NCBI GenBank assembly: GCA_038534295.1
Contig: JBCAXA010000004.1
Location: 62,001-126,000 of the forward strand
Length of the DNA stretch: 64,000 nucleotides
Direction of reading: 5' to 3'
Source: JBCAXA01 sp038534295
GTDB taxonomy: Bacteria; Pseudomonadota; Gammaproteobacteria; Steroidobacterales; Woeseiaceae
Below are positions 27,888-36,416 of this stretch, in pieces. The notes below the pieces were generated by a model that worked only from the letters and a program-made list of their open reading frames with translations, was not told the DNA's origin and searched no databases. The position numbers and the translations under genes are program-made. Position 1 is the stretch's first letter; each line of letters starts with the position of its first letter.

Positions 27888-29735
27888 TTACGCGACATCG
27901 TCTGCCGCGGCCGGACGGCGAATTTTCATCGACCGCATACGGTCGCTGAGCGTCGTTGGCCGAATTCCCAGCAGCTCGGCTGCCCCGCCTTTGCCGGACA
28001 CGCGCCAATTCGCCGCTGTCAGCGCCCGGACCAAGTTGTCCCGCACCAGCTCGCGGATTTGGTCTTCGGTACGAAACTCGATGTCTGCGGCGGGCGCCTC
28101 GTGCACTGGCTCGGTGTCGGCTGCGACCGGCCGATCGGGCGCCCGATGGGCAAATTGCGGTGCCGATAAATCGAGCCGCAGGATGCCGCCCTTGGACAAA
28201 ATCACCGCGCGCTCGATGACGTTCTTCAGCTCGCGCACGTTGCCGGGCCAGTCGTAACCGCGGATGGCGTCGATATCGCGTTGACTGAGCGCCAGCGGTT
28301 CGCGGCCGAAGTCTTTAATGGTGCGATCGAGAAAATGCTGGGCGAGCTGCACAACGTCGTCGCCGCGCTCGCGCAGCGGCGGCGCATGGATCGGAAAGAC
28401 GCTCAATCGGTAGTACAGGTCCTCACGAAACCGGCCGGCTTCGACCTCTTGCGTCAAGTCGCGGTTGGTCGCGGCAATGACGCGCACGTCCACCTTTCGC
28501 GTGATGTCCTCGCCGACCCGTTCGAACTCCTGCTCCTGCAGCACGCGCAGCAGCTTGCCCTGCAACCCGATCGGTATTTCGCCCACCTCATCGAGAAAGA
28601 TTGTGCCGCCGTTCGCGAGTTGAAACCGACCAATACGATCGCGTACCGCACCGGTGAACGCACCTTTGACATGGCCGAAGAACTCGCTTTCGAACAGCTC
28701 GGCCGGCACCGATGCACAGTTAACTTTGACAAACGGTTGGTCGGCGCGCGGACCGCGTGCGTGCAAGGCATGCGCGATCAACTCTTTGCCGACACCGGAC
28801 TCACCGAGGATCAGCACGCTGGCCGGCGTTGAGGCTACCGCTTCGATTTGCCGCAGCATTGCTTGAAGCTCAGCGCTCGTGCCGACGATGCGGCCGAAAT
28901 TCATCGCGACTTTGACTTCTTCGCGCAGATAGTCGCGTTCACGTTCGAGCTCTTCGCGGAGTCGGGCGTTCTCCTCGAGCGCGGCACGCAGAGCGCGCTC
29001 GGACCGATTGCGCTCGGTCATGTCCTTGGAGGCAACCAACAAACGAACGGGACCGTCGCCGTCGCTGCTTTCGGTAATCGACGATACGACGACGTCGAGC
29101 TGGCTGCCGTCCTTGCGCAACATGCGCCGCTCGACGTTCAGCTCTCGACTGGCACCGCGACGGCGAAATTCTCGCGACACCTGGTTGCGATCTTCCGGCG
29201 CAATGAAATCGACAATCGGCCGGCCAAGCACTTCGTGGCGGTGCGTGTAGCCGAGCTTCTGAAGCCAGTGGTCGCTGACCGCCGTGATGCAATTGCTTTC
29301 GTCGACGGTATGCAGCATGGCCGGCGTCTCTCGATAGAGACGCCGATACTTGCGCTCGATGCGCTCGGCATCGCCGATCTCGACATAAACGGCGACGGTG
29401 CGCACAATCGCGCCGGCGTGGTCGTAGTCGGTCAGCGCAGTCGCCATGACGGATACGCGCTCGTCGGTCGCCGAACAAAAGTCGATCGGTTGGTTACGCA
29501 CGAGGCCAATGCGGCGCAACTTTGGCAGGAGTTCGCCATCGAGCTGACCGCGCGATTCGGGCGTCATGAATTCACCGGGCTGACGGCCGATCATGGCCTC
29601 GCGTTCATAGCCCAAGCGCTCGGCTAGGGCATCGCTGACGTTGTGGAATCGGCCCTGCGAATCGAACAGCGCCGCCATGACTGGCGAACGCTGAAACATC
29701 CACGCGTAGACATCTTGCTCACTCATGCGCGGCAT
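27888..29735 (-). CDS. PAS-PAS sigma-54-dependent transcriptional activator
   Basis: From the ATG at 29735 this is about 615 residues. Two PAS domains (about 5-120 and 128-240) and a coiled linker (245-275) come before an AAA+ domain (about 280-515). The AAA+ domain has Walker A GESGVGKE (311-318), an intact GAFTGA loop (358-363), Walker B TIFLDE and WPGNVRELKN. A Fis-type helix-turn-helix closes it (GGAAELLGIRPTTLSDRM). The GAFTGA loop shows that it can open sigma-54 promoters, and the PAS domains suggest redox, heme or small-molecule sensing. A longer frame starts at 29762, but that start would lie beyond the palindrome at 29738-29753. The ATG at 29726 is also possible. It is divergent from a sigma-54 promoter at 29836. 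Confidence 0.9.
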   Translation of the reverse strand: MPRMSEQDVYAWMFQRSPVMAALFDSQGRFHNVSDALAERLGYEREAMIGRQPGEFMTPESRGQLDGELLPKLRRIGLVRNQPIDFCSATDERVSVMATALTDYDHAGAIVRTVAVYVEIGDAERIERKYRRLYRETPAMLHTVDESNCITAVSDHWLQKLGYTHRHEVLGRPIVDFIAPEDRNQVSREFRRRGASRELNVERRMLRKDGSQLDVVVSSITESSDGDGPVRLLVASKDMTERNRSERALRAALEENARLREELERERDYLREEVKVAMNFGRIVGTSAELQAMLRQIEAVASTPASVLILGESGVGKELIAHALHARGPRADQPFVKVNCASVPAELFESEFFGHVKGAFTGAVRDRIGRFQLANGGTIFLDEVGEIPIGLQGKLLRVLQEQEFERVGEDITRKVDVRVIAATNRDLTQEVEAGRFREDLYYRLSVFPIHAPPLRERGDDVVQLAQHFLDRTIKDFGREPLALSQRDIDAIRGYDWPGNVRELKNVIERAVILSKGGILRLDLSAPQFAHRAPDRPVAADTEPVHEAPAADIEFRTEDQIRELVRDNLVRALTAANWRVSGKGGAAELLGIRPTTLSDRMRSMKIRRPAAADDVA

Positions 29736-29737
29736 GC

Positions 29738-29753
29738 TTACGGAAATCCGTAA
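29738..29753. promoter_or_regulatory. Palindromic activator or operator site 1
   Basis: TTACGGAAATCCGTAA is a 16-bp inverted repeat, perfect except for its central two bases. It abuts the start of the PAS-PAS activator gene by 2 bp and lies about 117 bp upstream of the predicted sigma-54 start point. I infer a binding site for the activator itself, giving enhancer action in one direction and autorepression in the other. Confidence 0.6.
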
Positions 29754-29775
29754 AGTTGTCACGGCTTTTCGGTAT

Positions 29776-29791
29776 TCACGAATTTCCGTTA
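29776..29791. promoter_or_regulatory. Palindromic activator or operator site 2
   Basis: TCACGAATTTCCGTTA is a second, weaker palindrome. Its reverse complement agrees with site 1 at 13 of 16 positions. The two centres are 38 bp apart, and this one is about 79 bp upstream of the predicted sigma-54 start point. That is the normal distance range for enhancer sites of sigma-54 activators. Confidence 0.55.
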
Positions 29792-29835
29792 TTCGATCTC
29801 TACTCTAACCCTCTGAAAAAATTCAATAATTTTTT

Positions 29836-29852
29836 TGGCACGGTTTCTGCTT
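29836..29852 (+). promoter_or_regulatory. Sigma-54 (-24/-12) promoter
   Basis: TGGCACGGTTTCTGCTT matches the sigma-54 consensus, with GG at 29837-29838 and GC at 29849-29850 separated by the required 10 bp. A T-tract lies immediately upstream, and transcription should start near 29862. It faces the small secreted protein gene and the hairpin-rich region, and the sigma-54 activator gene is divergent from it. Confidence 0.85.
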
Positions 29853-29906
29853 AGTGTAGTTCGAGCGAGAGGAGATGGGCTCCCCGCGCACAACCTGACG
29901 AGAAGT

Positions 29907-30206
29907 ATGGACATGTTCACATCACGCCAAACGACTCGGGCCGTGCGTAGTTTCGCCGCGCTGTCCGCCGCAATCCTGCTGGGATTGCCAGGCGTTGCCA
30001 GTGCTGACGAGCTGATGCTGTCCGAGATTACTGTCGTTGCCGTTGCACTCGATACGCAGTCGGCACCGAAGGAAATTGCTGAAGAACTCAACGAAGCCGC
30101 GTTGGAAAACGTGCGGGAAGCCATCGAGGCCGATACCGAAGCGTATCTGGCAGCGATCGAAACCCGCATTGACGAACCGGCCATCGAAGGTTCCGACGAA
30201 AGCTGA
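29907..30206 (+). CDS. Small secreted acidic protein under sigma-54 control
   Basis: A 99-residue protein (97 if the second ATG is used) with a signal peptide MFTSRQTTRAVRSFAALSAA continuing to a cleavage site near GVASA, about residue 36. The mature part of about 65 residues is rich in Glu, Asp and Ala and is probably helical; it has no Cys and no recognised family. It lies just downstream of the sigma-54 promoter, with a 45-nt leader and a GAGAAG sequence before the ATG. The transcript continues into a hairpin array and a terminator. Function is unknown; the dedicated promoter is the main clue. Confidence 0.75.
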   Translation: MDMFTSRQTTRAVRSFAALSAAILLGLPGVASADELMLSEITVVAVALDTQSAPKEIAEELNEAALENVREAIEADTEAYLAAIETRIDEPAIEGSDES

Positions 30207-30211
30207 CAACA

Positions 30212-30455
30212 ACGCTTCGGAAAGCGTCGTCGCCTCATCCTCCCCCCTCGCGGCGGTGACGCAGAACGAAGCCAGGATGGCAGCCAGCGCCATCCACGAT
30301 TGACTCGATGCTGGCACGCGGGCCCAAACCCACTCCCCCCCCTCGGGCATGGGCTACGCAGGCAGGTTGTTCCCCCCAACAACCTGCCAAGCTGCGACGA
30401 GCGTTGCAGCCTCGTTCGAGCCGGCGGGACTCTCCCGCCGGCTCAACCCTTTTTT
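30212..30455 (+). ncRNA. Array of hairpins with poly-C loops; candidate regulatory RNA or structured 3' UTR
   Basis: About 240 nt with no gene folds by eye into consecutive hairpins. A: 30212-30227, 6-bp stem. B: 30226-30260, 9-bp stem (two G-U pairs) with a 17-nt loop carrying CCTCCCCCCTC. C: 30275-30295, 7-bp stem. D: 30322-30354, two short stems around a loop with eight C. E: 30361-30388, perfect 11-bp stem with loop CCCCCC. F: 30391-30410. G: the terminator. A and B share two bases and are alternatives at their border. The repeated C-rich loops could pair with G-rich ribosome binding sites, as proposed for the actinobacterial 6C RNA. It could be a processed sRNA or only the 3' UTR of the small gene upstream. 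Confidence 0.55.
30418..30455 (+). terminator. Strong Rho-independent terminator
   Basis: GAGCCGGCGGGA (30418-30429) pairs perfectly with TCCCGCCGGCTC (30433-30444) across a 3-nt loop. A run of six T follows at 30450-30455. It ends the sigma-54 transcript and separates it from the thioredoxin gene, which starts 61 bp later. Confidence 0.9.
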
Positions 30456-30515
30456 ACTTCATTTTTCGCTGATGCTTTGGCAAGGTTCGCGCCTCAGATC
30501 GGCGCGGAGACGGCT

Positions 30516-31343
30516 ATGAGCCAAACAGTTGCAGTCACTGAAACGACTTTCCAGACGGAGGTCATCGACTCGCCAGTACCCGTGCTGGTGGATTTCTGGG
30601 CCGATTGGTGCGGGCCGTGCAAGTCGCTGGCACCGATACTCGACAAGCTTGCTGAGGACTTTGCGGGTCGCCTGACCATTGCCAAGGTCAATGTGGACGA
30701 ACAACAGCAACTGGCTGCGATGGCGGGCATTCGTAGCTTGCCGACCATGATGCTGTTCGTTGACGGCCGTCCGGTCGATCAGATCGTCGGCGCGCAGCCG
30801 GAAGCGAACATTCGCGCGGTGCTCGAGCGCCACGTCGCAATGGACAGCAGCGAGCCCGCCAACGATCCGGTAAGCGATGCGCTCGAGGACGGCAGCGGCG
30901 ACGCGTCGTTGGCGCAGCTGCAGGCGATTTTGGAATCGGACCCCGACAATCTCGACGCCAAACTCGCGATTGCGCAGATTCACATCGTTGCGGGACGCCT
31001 GGATGAGGCCGGCGAAATCCTTAACGCCCTGCCCGAAGACGCCGCCGACAACGACAAAACACGCCAGGTAAGCGCGGCGCATTGGTTCGCCACCGAATCG
31101 ACGGCGCTTGCAAGCGACGCGGACGCATCTGCCAGCGCTCAGCAATATCGCGATGCCGTCGCTGCCGTTGCGCAGGGTGAACACGACCAAGCGGCGGAAG
31201 CGCTGCTCGCGGTACTCGCCAGTAATCGGAAGTTCGGAGACGACGCCGCGCGTAAGGCGCTGCTGCGCCTCATCGATTTACTGACGCCGGCTGACGAGCG
31301 CGTAGGACAGCTGCGCCGCCGGATGATGACGCTGATTTACTAG
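30516..31343 (+). CDS. cnoX: Thioredoxin-TPR co-chaperone, CnoX/YbbN-like
   Basis: A 275-residue protein with an N-terminal thioredoxin domain (1-110, active site WCGPC near residue 32) and C-terminal TPR-like helices (about 135-270). This is the CnoX/YbbN layout; CnoX holds unfolded proteins under oxidative stress and hands them to GroEL or DnaK. Unlike E. coli CnoX, which has a changed active site, both catalytic cysteines are present here, so thiol-disulfide activity is expected. The ATG at 30516 follows a GGCGCGGAGA sequence. It converges with the PGPGW gene by a 4-bp overlap. Confidence 0.9.
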   Translation: MSQTVAVTETTFQTEVIDSPVPVLVDFWADWCGPCKSLAPILDKLAEDFAGRLTIAKVNVDEQQQLAAMAGIRSLPTMMLFVDGRPVDQIVGAQPEANIRAVLERHVAMDSSEPANDPVSDALEDGSGDASLAQLQAILESDPDNLDAKLAIAQIHIVAGRLDEAGEILNALPEDAADNDKTRQVSAAHWFATESTALASDADASASAQQYRDAVAAVAQGEHDQAAEALLAVLASNRKFGDDAARKALLRLIDLLTPADERVGQLRRRMMTLIY

Positions 31344-31591
31344 CCGTTTCGAGAGCGGTGGCGCTCCACGGCCGAATCGCGGCGCCGATAAGAAGCCGTC
31401 GACAGCCCGCGTCGGGCGTGCCCTAGCCAGCGCTGCGCGAATGAAAATTCAGTCGCGAGCACGGCGAGCGCCGCAGGAATCATAAGAATTGCGGGTCCGG
31501 GGAGTATCACCATCGCGAGCCCGATGATCAGCATCACGGTGCCGACGGCGAAAACGAGCCACTTGCGAAAACTCGACGGAATGCGCTGCAT
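31340..31591 (-). CDS. Small membrane protein, PGPGW family
   Basis: An 83-residue protein with two hydrophobic segments (about 10-30 and 36-52) joined by VILPGPAILMIPAAL, the core of the PGPGW (putative transmembrane) family, and a basic Arg-rich tail. Function is unknown. It overlaps the end of cnoX by 4 bp on the opposite strand. Confidence 0.75.
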   Translation of the reverse strand: MQRIPSSFRKWLVFAVGTVMLIIGLAMVILPGPAILMIPAALAVLATEFSFAQRWLGHARRGLSTASYRRRDSAVERHRSRNG

Positions 31592-31641
31592 GCGTGTTCT
31601 CCCGGAATTTGCCGTTTAGACCCGTGTCCGGAACGCTTAGT

Positions 31642-32514
31642 TCAGCGCGCCTCACGTGCCGGACTGGCTAAGTTCTCGCCGAGAAACTCGTAGACCAGCT
31701 CCCAGGCGGCCGCCGATTGCTTTGGGCTGTAGCTACGACTGCTGGGCAGCATGAAGGCGTTGCCGGCGACCGGATACAGCCGTATCTCATGGGTCACATC
31801 GGCCTCTTTCAGGGCCTCGCCGAACGCACGCACCTCCTCCTGCGTGATGCTGCGGTCGTTGGCGCCGTAAATGCCGAGCAGCGGCATGTTCAACGTTTCG
31901 AGCCGCTCCTTATCGGTCAAAGTCTGCCCCTGCACCAAAACGAGCGCCTCGAACTCGTCGGGTTTCGTCAGTGCGGTATTCAGGGCCCACAGACCGCCGG
32001 AGCCAAACCCGAGCAGCGACAGACGCGGTGAGCCGACCGTTTCGCGGACGAACGTTATCGCTTGGTCCAGATTTGAGCGCGTCAGGTCCGGCTTTTCGAG
32101 AATTTTCACGAGCGCGTCGCGGGTGTCTTTCGGCAGCGTGCCGGTACGACCGTCAAAGAGATCGACGGCGAGCACGACAAAGCCTTGCGCCGCCAGTGTG
32201 TCTGACAGCTTCTTGATCTCGTCGTCGAGCCCGAACCAGTCGTGAATCAGCATCACGGCCGGCAGCGGTTCGGTCATGTCAACTGGGTAGGCGAGGTAAC
32301 CGCGGGCCAGCATGCCGTCGACTTCGGCATAAGCCAGCATCGATCCGGTTCCTTTACGAACGTCGGCCTCGTCCGACGGCGCAGGCGTCGCCTCGACCGC
32401 TGGTGCCGGCGCGGCTGCGACGACCGCCGGCGGCGGTGCATCCTCAGAACCGCATGCCGTGATCAATACAGCGGCAACTGCCGGCAGAATCCGGATCTGT
32501 CTGAAAATAGTCAT
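31642..32514 (-). CDS. Dienelactone-hydrolase-fold lipoprotein lacking the catalytic residues
   Basis: A 290-residue lipoprotein: signal sequence with lipobox LITAC near residue 20, a Pro/Ala-rich linker, then an alpha/beta-hydrolase domain of the dienelactone hydrolase family (ILHDW-type start MLIHDWFGLDDEIKK). The nucleophile elbow, normally G-x-C-x-G-G, reads GFGSGG with Gly in the Cys position. The catalytic His of the Y-P-x-A-x-H-A-F motif is Asn (YPVAGNAFML). The Asp in GANDRS remains. The protein probably does not hydrolyse by the usual mechanism and may bind a ligand or partner instead. A nearby Ser (FGSGG) is an unlikely replacement. It is divergent from the TPR-CHAT gene. Confidence 0.8.
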   Translation of the reverse strand: MTIFRQIRILPAVAAVLITACGSEDAPPPAVVAAAPAPAVEATPAPSDEADVRKGTGSMLAYAEVDGMLARGYLAYPVDMTEPLPAVMLIHDWFGLDDEIKKLSDTLAAQGFVVLAVDLFDGRTGTLPKDTRDALVKILEKPDLTRSNLDQAITFVRETVGSPRLSLLGFGSGGLWALNTALTKPDEFEALVLVQGQTLTDKERLETLNMPLLGIYGANDRSITQEEVRAFGEALKEADVTHEIRLYPVAGNAFMLPSSRSYSPKQSAAAWELVYEFLGENLASPAREAR

Positions 32515-32534
32515 ACGAAGTCTAAAGAATTCAA

Positions 32535-32548
32535 GCAACTACAGTTGC
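32535..32548. promoter_or_regulatory. 14-bp palindrome between the divergent lipoprotein and CHAT genes
   Basis: GCAACT-AC-AGTTGC is a perfect 6-bp inverted repeat. It lies 21 bp upstream of the lipoprotein ATG and 60 bp upstream of the CHAT GTG. Its place suggests an operator for one or both genes; no regulator is assigned. Confidence 0.4.
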
Positions 32549-32607
32549 CAGGCCCAAGGCGCCATGACAACATGAATTCGGGGATGGTGACAAGGTAGTG
32601 GGTCATA

Positions 32608-35600
32608 GTGGCGGTTCGTTGCGCGCGACCGTTAACGGTGCTTTTTGCGTGGCTGTTCGCGGCCCATGCAGCAGAGGCAGCGGAGCCGCGCCTAATTGTC
32701 CTTGAAGCCGGCGTCGAGCTCATAGAGCCGATTTCGACCGGTGATGTACTGCAGGTCTCGCTCGACGTGCCACGCGATCGCGCGTGGCTGATCCGTGTCA
32801 CGCGCCGCGGCACCGATATGAAAGTGGCGGTCGTCTCCCGCGACGAGACGGCCTACTCACATCCCGTGGTTCGCTATTCCGGCGATTATATTTATGTTCC
32901 GGCCCGCGAGATTGACAATTTCCGGTTGCATGTCATCGCGGATGAGCCGAATGGACCACCGGCGTCGGTAGCAATTGAGGCGCACGATGCTGGCGAATTG
33001 CCTGCCGTAGTCAGTTCGGTGGCCGAGTGGACCCGTAGCGGCGCGCTCGCGTTTGCCGAGCAAACGATGGACAGTCGCGCGACGGCGCTCGAGGAATACC
33101 GTCGTGTCGAACGCGTGCTGTACGCCGCGTCCGACCCCCTGCTCCGGCGCATACGTGCCGACGCCGTGCATGCGCAGGGAGAAATCGCCTACTTTCTCGA
33201 GGACGCCGTATTGACGACCGAGAGATTACGCGAAGCGGCAACGCAGTTTGACGCGCTGGGGCAACCCGTCGACCAAGCGATGGCGCTGAATTCGCTGGGC
33301 CTCTGGTACATGGACCGCCGACAAATAGACGCGGCCGACGAAGCGTTTGCGGCGGCGATGCGGGCAGCGCAAGCCGCTGGCGATGCCATTGCGCGCAGCA
33401 TGGTTCAGTACAACACGTGCCTGGTACCGCTAGCGGCCAAGCAGTTACAACAAGCCGAAAGATGTCTAGCGACGGCGGTACTGCTGGCCGATCAGGCCGC
33501 AGACCGGGCGTTCGCTCAATCGGTGCGGTATGCGCAGGCAGGTGTTTACGCGATGCGCGGCGAGGCCGCGGATGCGTTACCGATTTTGCTTGAAATCCTT
33601 GCCCGTATCGAATCGCTTGACTGGTACCTGCACGGAACGTTTTACAACAACCTTGCGCTGCAATACGCACGGCTCGGCGATACGCCGCAAGCACTGGCGT
33701 ACTACCATAAAGCGCTGGAGGTCAACCGACAGCAGGGTCGGCGCAACACGGTCACGCTTAATCTTCGCAACCTCGGTATCAAGTATTTCGAGTTGGGTGA
33801 CGCCGAACGCGCGAGCGAATTTCTGCATAGTGCGCTGGAGATGTCGGAGTCGATTGGCGATAGCGCCGACGCCGCCGACGCGGAGGTAACGCTTGCGTTC
33901 TTCGCGCGCGTTCAGGGCAATCTCGACCAATCAGCCGCGTACCTGAGCGCCGCTGAGCGAAGACAACTGGATGATCCGGACCGCAATGGTGACATCGCCA
34001 TGGCGCGCACGTATCTATCGTTGGCCGAAGGCGATATCGCCGCGGCAGCAGCGCAAATCGACTTGGCTTACGAGCATTTTTCGGCGATTGAACCGAGTTT
34101 TCTGTCGCAGGCAAAACTCGCTATTGCCGAAGCGGAAGTGATGCGCACCAAAGGCGACACGGACGCGGCGTTGTCCGCCATTGATCGAGCCATTGGCTAC
34201 TACGAGCAGCTACGCTACCCGGTCGGTATAGCTGTGGGCAACGGCAAACGCGCCGAAATCGCGCTAGCCCGCGGCGAACTCGTTGACGCGGAACAGGCGG
34301 CACGAACCGCCATGAATATGTTTCGGCCCGTGCGCGGGCAGCTCGCAAGCCTGGACCTACGCGCCAACTGGGGCGAAGAGTCGATGGCCTTTATCGACGT
34401 TCTCATCGACGTGGCAATGCAGCGCCACGCCGCCGAGCCCACCGGCGGTCACGACGCAACGGCGCTCGAACACGCGATCGCCGCGCGGGCGCAAACGCTG
34501 GCTGAAACCTTGCACAGCGACGGCCCGAAGACCGGTGCGAATACCGAACTGCTCGACAGACGTCGCGACCTGCTATTGCAAGTTTCTCGACATGCCGATA
34601 CTGCCCGTTCGGACGGTTCCGGCCCGCCCTTGAGCGATCTTCTGCTCGAGCTGGATCAACTCGACCAACAGCTGGCGAGCGCCGCACCGCGCCGCGCAAG
34701 CGTCAGCGGCGCTGAGATCGTTACCACCGCTGGCGTGCAAGACGCGCTCGCGCCAAACGAAGCGCTATTGACGATTTATCTCGGCGACAACGCTGGCTTT
34801 GTTTGGCTGCTCGGATCGGATGGGCTGCGCAGTGAACGACTGCGTGATCCAGACAAGATTGCCGACTCGGCCGTGCGGATTGCGCGCGGCCTGCGGGAAC
34901 GTCGTGACGTGCAACGCGATCTTGCCGAACTCTCGGCGCAGTTGTTGCCGTTGTTGCCCGCTAACGATGTAGAGCGGCTATTTCTGAGCGTCGACGGTCC
35001 GCTGAGTTATCTACCGCTGGATTTGCTCACGATCCCGGCAACGACAACGACGCTGCTGGAACGCTTTGCTGTCGTAAACCTACCGACGCCGGCGGTACTG
35101 ACCTACGAAAACGGCAGCGCTGCGGATACGGCGGATATCGGTGTCGATGTGTTTGTCGACCCGACCTTTACAGCGAGCGATCCGCGGCTGCCAAACGATC
35201 AGCGCGACACGCCGGCGGCGGACACTCGGTTGGGCGCGTCGACATTGGGCACCCAGGACTGGAATCGACTGGCGTACACCGCGCAAGAAGCGGTGTCGAT
35301 CGACAAGCGGTTCGGGTCCGCGCGCGTTCGTGTCCGCGAAGGTCCCGCAGCGAACCGCGACGCCGTACTGCAGCTCGACGGGGCTGGCGCGCAGATACTG
35401 CACTTGGCCACGCACGGCGTAGTCAATTCCGAGCGACCGGAACTGACGGGGCTGATGCTGAGCCGCTTCGACCCAGCAGGTCAGGCAATCGACGGGTTCG
35501 TCGGCACCCGCGATATCTACTCGCTGCAGCTCGACGCGTCGCTGGTCGTATTGTCAGCCTGCGAAACCGCGCTCGGCCGGGAAATCCGCGGTGAGGGTCT

Positions 35601-35832
35601 CGTCGGGCTGACTCGTGCCTTTATGTATGCCGGTGCCGATCAAGTCGTTGCCAGCCTTTGGCAGGTCTCCGACAGCGCAACGGCCTACCTCATGGACGCT
35701 TTTTACGCCGCTTACCTCGAGAGTTTCGATGCAGCTGCTGCACTGCAACAGGCGAAACAGGCGGTGCGATCGCAAAGACGCTGGCGAGATCCCTACTACT
35801 GGTCCGGTTTTGTCCTGTATGGCGTGCGGTGA
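32608..35832 (+). CDS. Exported TPR-CHAT caspase-like protease
   Basis: A 1074-residue protein from a GTG. A Sec signal peptide (about 1-25, AAHAAEAA) is followed by a beta-rich domain to about 135. TPR repeats fill about 160-480 (for example LNSLGLWYMDRRQIDAADEAF and NNLALQYARLGDTPQALAYY), then a helical region, then a C-terminal CHAT domain (about 740-1070). The CHAT catalytic pair is intact: His936 in HLATHG and Cys985 in LSACETALG. CHAT proteases are caspase relatives that cut after specific partner signals. Export places this one in the periplasm. The next three genes on the same strand encode an unknown protein, an ECF sigma factor and a membrane anti-sigma factor. Confidence 0.88.
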   Translation: MAVRCARPLTVLFAWLFAAHAAEAAEPRLIVLEAGVELIEPISTGDVLQVSLDVPRDRAWLIRVTRRGTDMKVAVVSRDETAYSHPVVRYSGDYIYVPAREIDNFRLHVIADEPNGPPASVAIEAHDAGELPAVVSSVAEWTRSGALAFAEQTMDSRATALEEYRRVERVLYAASDPLLRRIRADAVHAQGEIAYFLEDAVLTTERLREAATQFDALGQPVDQAMALNSLGLWYMDRRQIDAADEAFAAAMRAAQAAGDAIARSMVQYNTCLVPLAAKQLQQAERCLATAVLLADQAADRAFAQSVRYAQAGVYAMRGEAADALPILLEILARIESLDWYLHGTFYNNLALQYARLGDTPQALAYYHKALEVNRQQGRRNTVTLNLRNLGIKYFELGDAERASEFLHSALEMSESIGDSADAADAEVTLAFFARVQGNLDQSAAYLSAAERRQLDDPDRNGDIAMARTYLSLAEGDIAAAAAQIDLAYEHFSAIEPSFLSQAKLAIAEAEVMRTKGDTDAALSAIDRAIGYYEQLRYPVGIAVGNGKRAEIALARGELVDAEQAARTAMNMFRPVRGQLASLDLRANWGEESMAFIDVLIDVAMQRHAAEPTGGHDATALEHAIAARAQTLAETLHSDGPKTGANTELLDRRRDLLLQVSRHADTARSDGSGPPLSDLLLELDQLDQQLASAAPRRASVSGAEIVTTAGVQDALAPNEALLTIYLGDNAGFVWLLGSDGLRSERLRDPDKIADSAVRIARGLRERRDVQRDLAELSAQLLPLLPANDVERLFLSVDGPLSYLPLDLLTIPATTTTLLERFAVVNLPTPAVLTYENGSAADTADIGVDVFVDPTFTASDPRLPNDQRDTPAADTRLGASTLGTQDWNRLAYTAQEAVSIDKRFGSARVRVREGPAANRDAVLQLDGAGAQILHLATHGVVNSERPELTGLMLSRFDPAGQAIDGFVGTRDIYSLQLDASLVVLSACETALGREIRGEGLVGLTRAFMYAGADQVVASLWQVSDSATAYLMDAFYAAYLESFDAAAALQQAKQAVRSQRRWRDPYYWSGFVLYGVR

Positions 35833-35924
35833 GATAGACCGACCGCTTGCGGCACTTCGGATGATGTAGATGGGCTCCGACTGCGGAAAACACCAAGAAA
35901 TCCCCAAGCAAAGGAGAAAGGCGA

Positions 35925-36320
35925 ATGGCGATCTTGACGGAAAATGAAACGCGGACGCGTTATCAATGGCTCTGGACGATTACCAAGATTTACGACGGCG
36001 ACGAAGGGCACGCCAGAAATGTCCCTATGCAGGTCGGTGATCGCCTGTTCATCTTTTTTATCAGCGACCGCGAAGTGTGTTTCCACCGGCGCGGTCGGAA
36101 GGGTTTCGATAACGATCCGGGCTGGGAAGAAGCCCTCGGCGTATACAGCCCAAAAACCAACGAAATCGTTGGACAAATCGTCTCAACCGAAGGATTCAAG
36201 ACTGACTTTACGATTCGCCTCGACACCGATGAAAAATCCGGTAAGCGCATCATCGTCGGCAGTCACCGCTACAACCCGGGCGCCGGCGGCTGGCGCGGCG
36301 ACGACGAGACTGGCGGGTAG
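35925..36320 (+). CDS. Hypothetical protein in the CHAT-sigma unit
   Basis: A 131-residue soluble protein with an excellent ribosome binding site (AAAGGAGAAA) before the ATG. It is rich in aromatic and charged residues (TRYQWLWTITKIYDGDEGHA) with mixed beta-strand character and a Gly-rich tail (NPGAGGWRGDDETGG). It has no signal peptide, no Cys pair and no family that I recognise. It lies 92 bp after the CHAT gene and 96 bp before the sigma gene. It could be a cytoplasmic partner or an unrelated effector of the unit. Confidence 0.75.
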   Translation: MAILTENETRTRYQWLWTITKIYDGDEGHARNVPMQVGDRLFIFFISDREVCFHRRGRKGFDNDPGWEEALGVYSPKTNEIVGQIVSTEGFKTDFTIRLDTDEKSGKRIIVGSHRYNPGAGGWRGDDETGG

Positions 36321-36416
36321 TCTCGCGTCATCAGGCGCCCGATTAGAGCTACGGACAAGGGTTTTATGCACAGCACAACGAGCCAAACCGTTTGCGGTCT
36401 GTCAAAATCCTGGCGC

